From: Serratia fonticola
Lineage (GTDB): Bacteria; Pseudomonadota; Gammaproteobacteria; Enterobacterales; Enterobacteriaceae
Assembly (NCBI RefSeq): GCF_006715025.1
Contig: NZ_VFMK01000001.1
Coordinates: 3,348,001-3,412,000 of the forward strand
Direction of reading: 5' to 3'
Length of the DNA: 64,000 bases
Of the stretch, positions 8,856 through 17,539 are shown piece after piece (the stretch's first letter is position 1; every line of letters begins with the position of its first letter). The notes under the pieces were generated by a model. The model worked only from the letters and a program-made list of their open reading frames with translations. It did not search any database and was not told the DNA's origin. A program made the translations under genes and the position numbers.

Positions 8856-9260
8856 ATGACTATCTCGATGAATGCCTGGTTGCTGAGCAAAATAGATGAG
8901 TACAAATTCAACATTCGTGATGCCACGGTGGATTTCTATATGGCAGAGGCCGCGTTAGGGCGAGCCGAATGCAATATCGAACATTTGAAACGCTATAACA
9001 ACGTTAGCCTCGGCATGGCGAATTTATGCCTGGAAAATGGCGATGACGAGAGCTATCTGCATGCGCTGAGCAAACTGCACAATCGGTTGATTGTCGAGCT
9101 CAACAATCCACAGCGCTGCCAGCTGTTCCGTGTGCAGAGTTACCATTTTGCACGCCATACGTTGACGTTGATTTGCCAGAAATATTCGATGGAAGGCGGC
9201 TGGGATAAGGCCACCGCTTTTCAGAAGGATTTTGTGAAACGGGTGCCGTTCCCGCTATGA
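8856..9260 (+). CDS. Unrecognised 134-residue protein under a Fur box
   Basis: I do not recognise this family. The predicted product is a soluble, mostly helical protein of 134 residues with no signal peptide or membrane segment. It contains four scattered cysteines (in ECNIEH, NLCLENG, QRCQLF and LICQKY) that form no known metal motif, and it ends in FVKRVPFPL. The ATG at 8856 has a GTGGA element 5 bases upstream; a TTG at 8838 and an ATG at 8868 are alternatives. The promoter is overlapped by a perfect Fur operator, and the gene is divergent from the iron-responsive suf operon, so a role in iron limitation is inferred. A hairpin terminator follows 6 bases after the stop, making it a single-gene unit. 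Confidence 0.8.
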   Translation: MTISMNAWLLSKIDEYKFNIRDATVDFYMAEAALGRAECNIEHLKRYNNVSLGMANLCLENGDDESYLHALSKLHNRLIVELNNPQRCQLFRVQSYHFARHTLTLICQKYSMEGGWDKATAFQKDFVKRVPFPL

Positions 9261-9264
9261 CGCA

Positions 9265-9298
9265 GAGCCCGCAGGCGAAACCTGCGGGCGTTGTTTTA
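9265..9298. terminator. Bidirectional terminator between convergent genes
   Basis: GCCCGCAGG-CGAAA-CCTGCGGGC (9267-9289) is a 9-bp perfect hairpin. On the plus strand it is followed by TTGTTTTATT. The TTA of the menI stop codon lies in that T-rich stretch, so the terminator begins inside the end of menI. Confidence 0.8.
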
Positions 9299-9712
9299 TT
9301 CCAGTACGGCCGTGGTCAGCCGAGAGGTGCAACACAAACGATCGCGATCGTCGAAGATCTCTATCTGCCAGACCTGATTACGACGCCCGACGTGCAGAGC
9401 ACGGCAAACGCCGCGTACCTGCCCTTTGAATACCGCGCGGATGTGGTTGGCATTGATTTCCAACCCCACCACCTTTTGCTCCCCTTCAGTACACAGATAA
9501 CCGGCCATTGAGCCCATCGACTCTGCCAGCACCACGGAAGCGCCGCCGTGTAACAGACCGAACGGCTGGGTAGTGCGGTTATCAACCGGCATCACCGCTT
9601 CCAGAAAGTCATCCTCCATGCGGGTGAACTGAATCCCCACATGGCCCACCATACAGCCTTCCCCCGTCTGGTTAAGGTGTTCCAGCGTTGTTTCACGTTT
9701 CCACAACTTCAC
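9296..9712 (-). CDS. menI: 1,4-dihydroxy-2-naphthoyl-CoA hydrolase
   Basis: MenI (YdiI) is a hotdog-fold thioesterase that releases 1,4-dihydroxy-2-naphthoate from CoA in menaquinone synthesis. The 138 residues fit the 4HBT family: HGGASVVLAES carries the substrate-binding His-Gly-Gly and the catalytic Glu, and the later strand motif is VRGVCRALHVGRR. Its start overlaps the end of ydiJ by 4 bases, so the two are probably cotranscribed, as in E. coli. Confidence 0.92.
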   Translation of the reverse strand: MKLWKRETTLEHLNQTGEGCMVGHVGIQFTRMEDDFLEAVMPVDNRTTQPFGLLHGGASVVLAESMGSMAGYLCTEGEQKVVGLEINANHIRAVFKGQVRGVCRALHVGRRNQVWQIEIFDDRDRLCCTSRLTTAVLE

Positions 9713-12700
9713 GCAATCATCTCCAACAGAGCCTGTAACGGATGCCGCACGCCATTGCCCTCAATGCGTTTCACCTGGCTGCGGCAAGAATAACCGGTCG
9801 CCAGACAACGTTGCCGCGGCAAGCGTTGCAGCGCCTGATGCCATGATAACTCATAAATGCCCAGTGAATTTTGCAGGTTCTTCGCTTCATGGCCATAAGT
9901 GCCCGCCATGCCGCAACAACCGACGCTAACATTTTCCAGTTTTGCTCCGAAACGGGCAAAGATCGAAGCCCACTGCTGTGAACTGGCCGGTAATGCGGTG
10001 GTTTCGGTACAGTGACCAAACAGATACCAGGCCTCCCCGGTGGCAGGCTGTTCCGCACGTTCTGCCAATAACTGCTGCAGCCACTCATGCACCAATTGCA
10101 CCCTGAACTCGCCGCGAGCATCGCCGAGGATTTCCTGATACTCATCGCGGTAACACAGCACCAGCGCCGGGTCGACCCCGACCATTGGCATCCCCAGTTT
10201 CGCGACCCGGTTGAGGAAATCGGCGGTTTTGCGCGCCGTTTTAGCAAAGCGCGTCAGGAACCCTTTGATGTGCTGCGCCTTTCCGTTAGGCGAAAATGGC
10301 AACAACACCGGTTTGTAGCCCAGTTTTTCCACCAGCCGCACAAAATCGGCCACGACCTGCGCATCGTAATAGCTGGTAAACGCATCCTGCACCACCAACA
10401 CATGCTGCTCGCGTTGCGCCTCATTCAGCGCCTCTAACTGTTCAAGCGTCATGCTAAAGGCACTATGACCGGATAGTTGCTGACGCAACGTTGGGCTGGA
10501 GAGCAACGGTAAATCCACCATCCCAATAGTGCTGCGGCTCAGTTCGCGTACCCACGGCTGCTTAAAGAAGAAATTAAACACCGTTGGCGCTTTCGCCATC
10601 AACGGCGTGTAGCTTTCCACGCCAGCGACCATGTAGTCGCGGAGCGGGCGCAGATAGCGGGTGTGGTAAAGCTGCAGGAAACGAGAGCGGAAGCCCGGCA
10701 CGTCGATCTTGATCGGGCACTGGGTTGAACAGGCTTTACACGCGAGGCAGCCTGACATCGCTTCTTTCACTTCATGCGAGAAGTCATATTCCCCTTTACC
10801 TGCATGCCAGCTATTGCGGGTTTTCTCAATCAGGGTGCGGAAACTCAGACGCTGTTGCGGTAACTGTTTTTCCAACGCGACGGGATCGACACCTTGCTCT
10901 GCCAGCAGGCGTAACCATTCACGCACCAATGCCGCACGCCCCTTCGGCGAGTGAATGCGATTACCGGTGATCTTCATCGACGGACACATTGGGCTGCGAG
11001 CATCGAAATTGAAGCACAGACCGTTACCGTTACACTCCATCGCCCCCCGGAATGAGGTACGGATATCAAGTGGAATACGGCGATCCAACGTACCGCGCTT
11101 CACCGCATCCACTTTCATCATCACCGCATCAACGCCCAGCGGTGGGCAGATTTTGCCCGGATTGAGACGATTAAGAGGATCAAATACCGCTTTAATACGG
11201 CGCAACTCTTCATACAGCGTTTCCCCAAAGAACTCAGGGCTGTACTCGGCACGGAACCCCTTGCCATGCTCCCCCCACAGCAAGCCACCGTATTTCGCTG
11301 TCAGCGCCACTACCCGATCGGAAATCTGCTTCATCAGTATTTCCTGCTGCGGATCGCACATGTCCAGCGCAGGGCGTACATGCAGCACCCCGGCATCGAC
11401 ATGACCAAACATGCCGTAACTCAGATGATGACTGTCCAGCAGTTGACGGAACTCGCTAATGTAGTCAGCCAGGTGTTGAGGCGGCACGCAGGTATCTTCA
11501 GCAAAAGGAATTGGCTTGGCCTGGCCTTTGGCGTTACCCAATAATCCCACGGCTTTCTTGCGCATATTATAGATGCGCTCGATTTCGTTGAGATCGCCAC
11601 AGATCTGATAACCAATCACACCTGCCTGTTGTTCCGAGATCAACCCATCCAGACGTTCGCATAGCGCCGCCATCTGGTTGTCGATAAGGGCTTTGTCATC
11701 ACCGGCAAATTCGACAATGTTCAACCCAAGCATCTCTTTGTCCGGCACGTTGGTGATCAGCTCGCTCACCGAATGCCAGACTATGTCTTCACGCGCCAAA
11801 TTGAGCACTTTGGAATCGATGGTTTCCACCGACAGCGCTTTGGCTTCTACCATCAGCGGAGCATTACGCAGCGCGGAATCAAAGGAGTCGTATTTTATGT
11901 TCACCAGGCGGCGCACTTTCGGCAACGGCGTAATATTCAACCGCGCTTCGGTGACGAAGGCTAATGTCCCTTCCGCACCGGTGATAATACGCGTCAGATC
12001 GAAGGTTTGCAGATCGTCACTCAAGACATGGCGCAAGTCATAACCGGTCAGGAACCGGTTAAGTTTGGGGAATTTCTCCAGGATCAGCGCCCGTTGCTCA
12101 CGACAGCGGTTAAGCACCGTGTCATAAATACGCCCTTCCGGCGTGTCTTCGCGAGCAATCGTTTCCGCCAACGGCGTCGGCATGGCGCGGGTATCGATCA
12201 TATCTCCGCCCAGCAATACGGCCCGCAGCCCAAGCACATGATCCGATGTTTTACCATAAACCAATGACCCCTGGCCGGAGGCATCGGTGCTGATCATGCC
12301 GCCAAGGGTTGCGCGGTTACTGGTAGAAAGCTCCGGAGAAAAGAAATAGCCGAGCGGACGTAAGTACTGGTTAAGCTGGTCTTTGATCACGCCCGCCTCA
12401 ACCCGCACCCAACCTTGCTCAACGTTGATATCCAGGATCCGATTCATATAGCGCGACATATCAACTACGATGCCGCTGTTAAGTGATTGGCCATTGGTGC
12501 CGGTTCCGCCGCCACGTGGGCTGAAGGTCAGCGCCTTGAAGCGCTCTTCATCGGCCAGGCGAGCCAGTAATGCGACATCTCCGGTTGAGCGCGGAAACAC
12601 CACCGCATCAGGCAACAGTTGATAAATACTGTTGTCCGTTGCCATCGTCAGACGATCGGCATAACTGGTGGCGGTATCGCCGCTGAATCCGTTTTGTTTT

Positions 12701-12765
12701 AACGCTTCCAAAAAATCGAGCACCCGTTGAACGAGGCCGGGTGCCTGAGAAATCTGTGGGATCAT
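9709..12765 (-). CDS. ydiJ: FAD/Fe-S oxidoreductase YdiJ (D-2-hydroxyglutarate dehydrogenase type)
   Basis: This is a large fusion dehydrogenase of 1018 residues. The N-terminal third is an FAD-binding PCMH domain (PRGGGTGTNGQS near 87-98), followed by the FAD-linked oxidase C domain (FGHVDAGVLHVRP). An Fe-S module has SGCLACKACSTQCP near residues 668-682, and a C-terminal cysteine-rich CCG-type domain has VGCCGMAGTYGHE near 950. E. coli YdiJ is reported to oxidise D-2-hydroxyglutarate; the same activity is inferred here. It is followed by menI with a 4-base overlap. Confidence 0.92.
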   Translation of the reverse strand: MIPQISQAPGLVQRVLDFLEALKQNGFSGDTATSYADRLTMATDNSIYQLLPDAVVFPRSTGDVALLARLADEERFKALTFSPRGGGTGTNGQSLNSGIVVDMSRYMNRILDINVEQGWVRVEAGVIKDQLNQYLRPLGYFFSPELSTSNRATLGGMISTDASGQGSLVYGKTSDHVLGLRAVLLGGDMIDTRAMPTPLAETIAREDTPEGRIYDTVLNRCREQRALILEKFPKLNRFLTGYDLRHVLSDDLQTFDLTRIITGAEGTLAFVTEARLNITPLPKVRRLVNIKYDSFDSALRNAPLMVEAKALSVETIDSKVLNLAREDIVWHSVSELITNVPDKEMLGLNIVEFAGDDKALIDNQMAALCERLDGLISEQQAGVIGYQICGDLNEIERIYNMRKKAVGLLGNAKGQAKPIPFAEDTCVPPQHLADYISEFRQLLDSHHLSYGMFGHVDAGVLHVRPALDMCDPQQEILMKQISDRVVALTAKYGGLLWGEHGKGFRAEYSPEFFGETLYEELRRIKAVFDPLNRLNPGKICPPLGVDAVMMKVDAVKRGTLDRRIPLDIRTSFRGAMECNGNGLCFNFDARSPMCPSMKITGNRIHSPKGRAALVREWLRLLAEQGVDPVALEKQLPQQRLSFRTLIEKTRNSWHAGKGEYDFSHEVKEAMSGCLACKACSTQCPIKIDVPGFRSRFLQLYHTRYLRPLRDYMVAGVESYTPLMAKAPTVFNFFFKQPWVRELSRSTIGMVDLPLLSSPTLRQQLSGHSAFSMTLEQLEALNEAQREQHVLVVQDAFTSYYDAQVVADFVRLVEKLGYKPVLLPFSPNGKAQHIKGFLTRFAKTARKTADFLNRVAKLGMPMVGVDPALVLCYRDEYQEILGDARGEFRVQLVHEWLQQLLAERAEQPATGEAWYLFGHCTETTALPASSQQWASIFARFGAKLENVSVGCCGMAGTYGHEAKNLQNSLGIYELSWHQALQRLPRQRCLATGYSCRSQVKRIEGNGVRHPLQALLEMIA

Positions 12766-13009
12766 TGGCTTTTTTGACCCTGTCTGTCTATTTTTTAACT
12801 ACTTAATCAGGCCCAGATTCAGACCCACCCCTATTTTTTATTATCGCTAGAAACTAACATACTTCGTTTCGTGCAGGCATTCACATTATCACAAACTCGC
12901 GGTAACAGAAGCACCGGCGGCAAAACGTGCGTCTGGCTGTGAAAGTTGGCAAAAATGCTCCATGATGAAAGGGCTCAAAGGATTAACTGAATAGGATGAA
13001 AACGCATTC

Positions 13010-14104
13010 ATGATACAACCGCAACGCCGATACGATTTACCCACGATTATTTTTGGCGTGCTGTTTATCGCCATTATGATCGTCGCCAGTTTTTGGGTTG
13101 TTCAGCCATTTATTTTAGGCTTTGCCTGGGCTGGCATGGTGGTGATTGCCACTTGGCCAGTGTTGATTAAGGTACAGGGCCTGCTTTGGGGCCGCCGTTC
13201 GCTCGCCGTTCTGGTGATGACTCTCTTGCTGTTGCTGCTGTTTGTGCTGCCGATTGCCCTGTTGATCAGCAGCGTAGTCGACAACAGCGCTCCCATCGTG
13301 GCCTGGGTGAACTCGCCGGGTAAAATTCATGTTCCTGATTTTGAATGGTTACGCTCCATTCCGATGATTGGGCACTCGGTTTATAACAGCTATCATCTGC
13401 TGATAAACACGGGCGGAGCCGCATTGATTGCCAAGATTCAACCGTACTTCGGTCAGACAGCAACCTGGTTTGTCACCCAGGCGGCACATATCGGCCGTTT
13501 CCTGATGCACTGTACCTTAATGGTGCTGTTCAGCGCGCTGTTGTATGCCCGTGGTGAGCAAGTCGGCATGGCTATCCGGCATTTTGCCGTACGTCTGGGT
13601 GCCGCCCGTGGCGATGCAGCCGTGTTACTGGCAGGGCAAGCGATCCGCGCGGTAGCGTTGGGCGTCGTTGTGACGGCCTTAGTGCAATCAATTTTGGGCG
13701 GAATTGGCCTGGCCGTTGCGGGTATCCCCGCGGCCACCCTGCTCTCCGTGCTGATGTTTGTTTTTTGTGTCGCACAGCTGGGACCGCTGCTGGTACTGAT
13801 CCCGGCCATTATCTGGCTCTATTGGAGCGGTGACACCACCTGGGGCACAGTACTGCTGGTGTGGAGCTGTGTGGTAGGTACCCTGGATAACTTCTTGCGC
13901 CCGGCCTTGATCCGCATGGGAGCCGATCTGCCGCTAATTCTGATTCTTTCTGGCGTCATCGGCGGTTTGCTGGCCTTTGGCATGATTGGCCTGTTTATCG
14001 GCCCGGTCGTGCTGGCCGTTTCCTATCGCCTGCTCAGCGCCTGGGTGAACGAGGCACCAGAACCCACCACCGATCCGGAAGAAGTCACGAAAGATCTCGA
14101 ATAA
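13010..14104 (+). CDS. ydiK: AI-2E family membrane transporter YdiK
   Basis: YdiK is an inner membrane protein of the AI-2E (PerM) family. The 364 residues include about eight hydrophobic segments: two near the N-terminus (about 18-60), one at 62-85, then a soluble stretch (about 90-150), and the rest between 155 and 345. GQLGPLLVLIPAIIWL-like and GPVVLAVSYRLL segments are typical of the family. The substrate is unknown. It is divergent from ydiJ across 244 bases, as in E. coli. Confidence 0.9.
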   Translation: MIQPQRRYDLPTIIFGVLFIAIMIVASFWVVQPFILGFAWAGMVVIATWPVLIKVQGLLWGRRSLAVLVMTLLLLLLFVLPIALLISSVVDNSAPIVAWVNSPGKIHVPDFEWLRSIPMIGHSVYNSYHLLINTGGAALIAKIQPYFGQTATWFVTQAAHIGRFLMHCTLMVLFSALLYARGEQVGMAIRHFAVRLGAARGDAAVLLAGQAIRAVALGVVVTALVQSILGGIGLAVAGIPAATLLSVLMFVFCVAQLGPLLVLIPAIIWLYWSGDTTWGTVLLVWSCVVGTLDNFLRPALIRMGADLPLILILSGVIGGLLAFGMIGLFIGPVVLAVSYRLLSAWVNEAPEPTTDPEEVTKDLE

Positions 14105-14118
14105 CAGCCATACTTTGT

Positions 14119-14145
14119 CTGTCTGCCCGTTTACCGGGCAGACAA
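14119..14145 (+). terminator. Hairpin after ydiK
   Basis: GTCTGCCCG (14121-14129) and CGGGCAGAC (14135-14143) form a perfect 9-bp stem with a 5-base loop, 16 bases after the ydiK stop. There is no T run, so it may be a transcript 3' protecting structure rather than an intrinsic terminator. Confidence 0.5.
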
Positions 14146-14213
14146 CACCGCGCTAGCGCTCTCTTTCTCCATTTAATAATTACTAATGGATATTAATTTA
14201 GCCAGGAAATATT

Positions 14214-14231
14214 CATTATTAATTAATAATG
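14214..14231. repeat. Perfect 18-bp AT-rich palindrome
   Basis: CATTATTAATTAATAATG is its own reverse complement. It lies in the AT-rich spacer between ydiK and rprA, about 70 bases upstream of the RcsB-type box. No function is assigned. Confidence 0.6.
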
Positions 14232-14298
14232 CCTGTCGGTGACATACCTATTATTTAACGCATTACACTGGCAAGCCCATTAATACCCCGTGGTTTAT

Positions 14299-14341
14299 TA
14301 GGACGATTCTTAATGACGATTGTCGCGTAAGTGCCTAGTAT
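14299..14341 (+). promoter_or_regulatory. rprA promoter with RcsB-type box
   Basis: TAGGACGATTCTTA (14299-14312) matches 12 of 14 bases of the RcsAB box read in reverse (TAGGAATATTCTTA). A -10 TAGTAT lies at 14336-14341. The box is centred about 43 bases before the expected start near 14349, where a response regulator would activate; E. coli rprA is activated by RcsB. Confidence 0.6.
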
Positions 14342-14348
14342 TATTGTC

Positions 14349-14457
14349 ATATCTAGCTGTAACGCACCGTTTCAACAAGCATCCAAACAATGTAATGCCA
14401 TACATGTGAATTGCTGTGTGTAGTCTTTGCCTATCATCTCATGATGGGCTTTTTTTT
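14349..14457 (+). ncRNA. rprA: RprA small regulatory RNA
   Basis: RprA is an Hfq-binding sRNA, made under Rcs control, that activates rpoS translation and targets other mRNAs. The conserved 3' half is clear: GAATTGCTGTGTGTAGTC at 14408-14425, then TTTGCC and the terminator hairpin GCCTATCATC/GATGGGC with eight T at 14450-14457, nearly as in E. coli. The genomic position after ydiK also matches. The 5' half, which pairs with rpoS in E. coli, has diverged, so the 5' end is estimated from the promoter. Confidence 0.88.
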
Positions 14458-14545
14458 ATCTATCCCCACCATCTTTTAAGCCATGGCATTGTTAGCGACA
14501 ATACATTCCCCCTGCTACTGCCCTAAGATTTATTTACATTTAGAG

Positions 14546-14576
14546 ATAAAAAAAGCCGCCAATGCATGACGGCTTC
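14546..14576 (-). terminator. Terminator of ppsA
   Basis: On the minus strand, AAGCCG-(TCATGCATTGG)-CGGCTT is followed by seven T, 20 bases after the ppsA stop. Confidence 0.85.
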
Positions 14577-14596
14577 CGTTTATTTAAAGCGGCACG

Positions 14597-16975
14597 TTAT
14601 TTTCTTTGTGACAAATTCATCCATGTCTGCACAACGGTATCGGGGTTAAGTGACAAGCTATCAATACCCTGGTCCATCAACCATTCGGCAAAATCTGCGT
14701 GATCCGAAGGCCCCTGCCCACAGATGCCAACGTATTTACCGTGGCGCTTGGCAGCCTGGATCGCCATGGAAAGCAGCGCCTTGACTGCGTCGTTACGTTC
14801 GTCGAACAGTTCAGAGACCACGCCAGAATCGCGATCCAGCCCTAACGTGAGCTGGGTCATATCATTGGAACCGATAGAGAAACCGTCAAAATGCGCCAGG
14901 AACTGATCCGCCAGCAACGCGTTAGACGGGATCTCACACATCATGATCACTTTCAGCCCGTTCTCGCCGCGCTTCAACCCTTGGCGGCCCAATTCCTCCA
15001 CGACGGCCTCGGCCTGTGCCACGGTGCGTACAAAAGGCACCATTACTTCGACGTTGGTGAGCCCCATCTCATTACGAACACGCTTCATCGCCGCACACTC
15101 CATGGCGAAGCAATCGCGGAAACTGTCGGCAACGTAACGGCCTGCGCCACGGAAGCCCAGCATGGGGTTCTCTTCGTGTGGCTCATACTTCTCGCCCCCC
15201 ACCAGATTAGCGTATTCATTGGATTTAAAGTCGGAAAGACGCACGATCACGCGCTTCGGCCAGAACGCTGCCCCCAGCGTGGCGATCCCTTCTGTCAGGC
15301 GCCCGACATAGAATTCAACGGGATCATCATAGCCCTGCATCAACGTCTTGATTTCCGCCCGCAGCTCTGGCGTTTGTTGGTCAAATTCGAGCAAAGCACG
15401 AGGATGCACGCCGATCATGCGGTTAATGATAAATTCAAGACGCGCCAGACCGACCCCTTCATTCGGCAAACGGGCAAAGTCAAATGCCCGATCCGGGTTA
15501 CCCACGTTCATCATGATCTTCAACGGTAGCGTTGGCAATTCCGTGACTTCGGAGCTTTGTACCGTGAACGCCAGCATATCGCTGTACACAAACCCGGTAT
15601 CACCCTCCGCACAGGATACGGTCACTTTCTGTCCGTCTTTCAACAGGTCAGTCGCATGACCGCAACCGACCACCGCCGGAATACCCAACTCACGGGCGAT
15701 AATTGCCGCATGACAGGTACGCCCGCCACGATTGGTGACGATCGCCGCCGCTTTCTTCATGATCGGCTCCCAATCAGGATCGGTCATGTCCGTCACCAAC
15801 ACATCACCCGGTTGGATGCGGTCCATCTCACTGATATCGTGAATGACCTTGACAGGGCCAGCACCGATGCGATGGCCAATGGCGCGCCCCTCCACCAGCA
15901 CATCCCCTTTGCCGTTCAGTTGGTAGCGCTCCATCACCTGCTCATTGGAGCGTACGGTTTCCGGGCGTGCTTGCACAATCAGCAACTTGCCGGTATGGCC
16001 ATCTTTTGCCCATTCAATATCCATTGGGCGACCATAATGCTTTTCAATCAACAGCGCTTGATGCGCCAACGCCTGCACTTCGTCATCGGTCAGAGAGAAA
16101 CGATTGCGTTGCTCTTCTGGCACATCCTCAATACGAACCTGCTTACCGTGATCCTGCGAAGGTGCGTACACCATACGGATTTTCTTCGAGCCGAGATTAC
16201 GGCGCACGATTGCCGGTTTGCCTTTCAGTAACGTCGGTTTGTGCACATAGAACTCGTCGGGGTTGACCGCCCCCTGCACCACCATTTCACCCAGACCAAA
16301 CGCAGAAGTGATAAACACCACCTGATCAAAACCAGACTCGGTATCAATGGTAAACATCACCCCGGATGAGGCCAGATCGGAACGCACCATCCGTTGCACA
16401 CCGGCGGAAAGGGCCACACCACGGTGGTCGTAACCTTGGTGCACGCGGTAAGAAATAGCGCGGTCATTGAACAAAGATGCGAAGACGTGCTTGATCGCCA
16501 CCATGACGGCGTCGATACCCTGAACGTTGAGGAAGGTTTCTTGCTGACCGGCGAAAGAGGCATCAGGCATATCTTCTGCTGTGGCAGAAGAACGGACGGC
16601 AAATGAGGCTTCGCTTTCCCCTTCGGACAACTGCTGGTACGCCAACGTAATTTCGCGCTCGAACTCTGGATGGAACGGCGTATCAATCACCCACTGACGA
16701 ATTTGTGCACCGGCCTTGGCCAGCTGAGCGACATCATCAACATCAGTCTGATCCAGTAACTGATAGATGCGCTGGTTAACACCACTTTGCTCAAGAAAAT
16801 CGTTAAACGCTTGTGCGGTGGTGGCAAAACCATTGGGTACAGCCACGCCCAAATCGGAAAGATTGGTGATCATTTCACCGAGGGAGGCATTTTTACCCCC
16901 GACACGGTCAACGTCGTGCATGCCAAGCTGGTTGTACCAAAGCACATTACGCAAGTCTGGGCCATTGTTAGACAT
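14597..16975 (-). CDS. ppsA: Phosphoenolpyruvate synthase
   Basis: PEP synthase converts pyruvate, ATP and water to PEP, AMP and phosphate, allowing growth on pyruvate and lactate. The 792-residue protein has an N-terminal ATP-grasp domain (GGKNASLGEM near 27), the mobile phosphohistidine domain with GGRTCHAAI (His near 421) and a C-terminal TIM barrel with the catalytic Cys in ICGQGPSDH (near 751). Length and order are those of the E. coli enzyme. Its regulator ppsR is divergent across about 560 bases, and a Cra-type site lies upstream, in line with Cra activation of ppsA in E. coli. Confidence 0.97.
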   Translation of the reverse strand: MSNNGPDLRNVLWYNQLGMHDVDRVGGKNASLGEMITNLSDLGVAVPNGFATTAQAFNDFLEQSGVNQRIYQLLDQTDVDDVAQLAKAGAQIRQWVIDTPFHPEFEREITLAYQQLSEGESEASFAVRSSATAEDMPDASFAGQQETFLNVQGIDAVMVAIKHVFASLFNDRAISYRVHQGYDHRGVALSAGVQRMVRSDLASSGVMFTIDTESGFDQVVFITSAFGLGEMVVQGAVNPDEFYVHKPTLLKGKPAIVRRNLGSKKIRMVYAPSQDHGKQVRIEDVPEEQRNRFSLTDDEVQALAHQALLIEKHYGRPMDIEWAKDGHTGKLLIVQARPETVRSNEQVMERYQLNGKGDVLVEGRAIGHRIGAGPVKVIHDISEMDRIQPGDVLVTDMTDPDWEPIMKKAAAIVTNRGGRTCHAAIIARELGIPAVVGCGHATDLLKDGQKVTVSCAEGDTGFVYSDMLAFTVQSSEVTELPTLPLKIMMNVGNPDRAFDFARLPNEGVGLARLEFIINRMIGVHPRALLEFDQQTPELRAEIKTLMQGYDDPVEFYVGRLTEGIATLGAAFWPKRVIVRLSDFKSNEYANLVGGEKYEPHEENPMLGFRGAGRYVADSFRDCFAMECAAMKRVRNEMGLTNVEVMVPFVRTVAQAEAVVEELGRQGLKRGENGLKVIMMCEIPSNALLADQFLAHFDGFSIGSNDMTQLTLGLDRDSGVVSELFDERNDAVKALLSMAIQAAKRHGKYVGICGQGPSDHADFAEWLMDQGIDSLSLNPDTVVQTWMNLSQRK

Positions 16976-17091
16976 CGAGACAATCCTTATTGCTATCAGT
17001 AGGGTAGAGACGGATTTTATACGGTTACATTACCCGCACCGCAAAAACGGCACGGACCCAGACTAGCACAATGATCCATGGAGAATGGACA

Positions 17092-17105
17092 GGTGAATCG
17101 ATCAA
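17092..17105. promoter_or_regulatory. Cra (FruR) operator candidate at ppsA
   Basis: GGTGAATCGATCAA fits the Cra consensus RSTGAAWCSNTHHW at every position. It lies about 115 bases upstream of the ppsA start. Cra activates ppsA in E. coli. Confidence 0.6.
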
Positions 17106-17539
17106 CCCAATGAAGAAAAATAGACTTTAAGAGAATTTACCCGATACGATTTTTAGCGGGGATCGTTCCCTTTTTAGCTAACCGTTTAAGATTCAACAAA
17201 TTACGTAATTTTTAAACTTTTGATTAATATCCCTCATCTTTATCGTTGTTCTGTCGAAAATAAGCACAGTCGCGCATTTTAGCATCGCATAAAATGCGAC
17301 TTATAATTTTATTAAAAATGAAGCATTGTTTTAATTTCTGTGTGTATGGCTCATTAATGGACGCTGCATAAACTCATGACGGAGATAAACAAAACACGAC
17401 GCCTTTAGCAGAAATAGTGGCGCTATTTGATGGCGTTCATAGTTACCGTCACAAAATTTTTACCGCCCCCTTTACCCCGCGACGGTAGAAAGACCATGAT
17501 GTGTCGGTATAGCACGTATTTCAGGTTAAGGAGCTCGGG
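17106..17539. other. ppsA-ppsR divergent intergenic region
   Basis: About 430 AT-rich bases without a gene. It contains an imperfect inverted repeat, CGCATTTTA (17273-17281) facing TAAAATGCG (17290-17298), with 9-bp perfect arms that extend to about 11 bp with a two-base bulge. Promoters for the two genes must lie here, but I cannot define them. Confidence 0.5.

Noticed and set aside
14121..14143. The GTCTGCCCG/CGGGCAGAC hairpin as a second sRNA terminator.
   Set aside because: It has no T run on either strand and sits directly after ydiK, so it is listed only as a 3' hairpin of ydiK.
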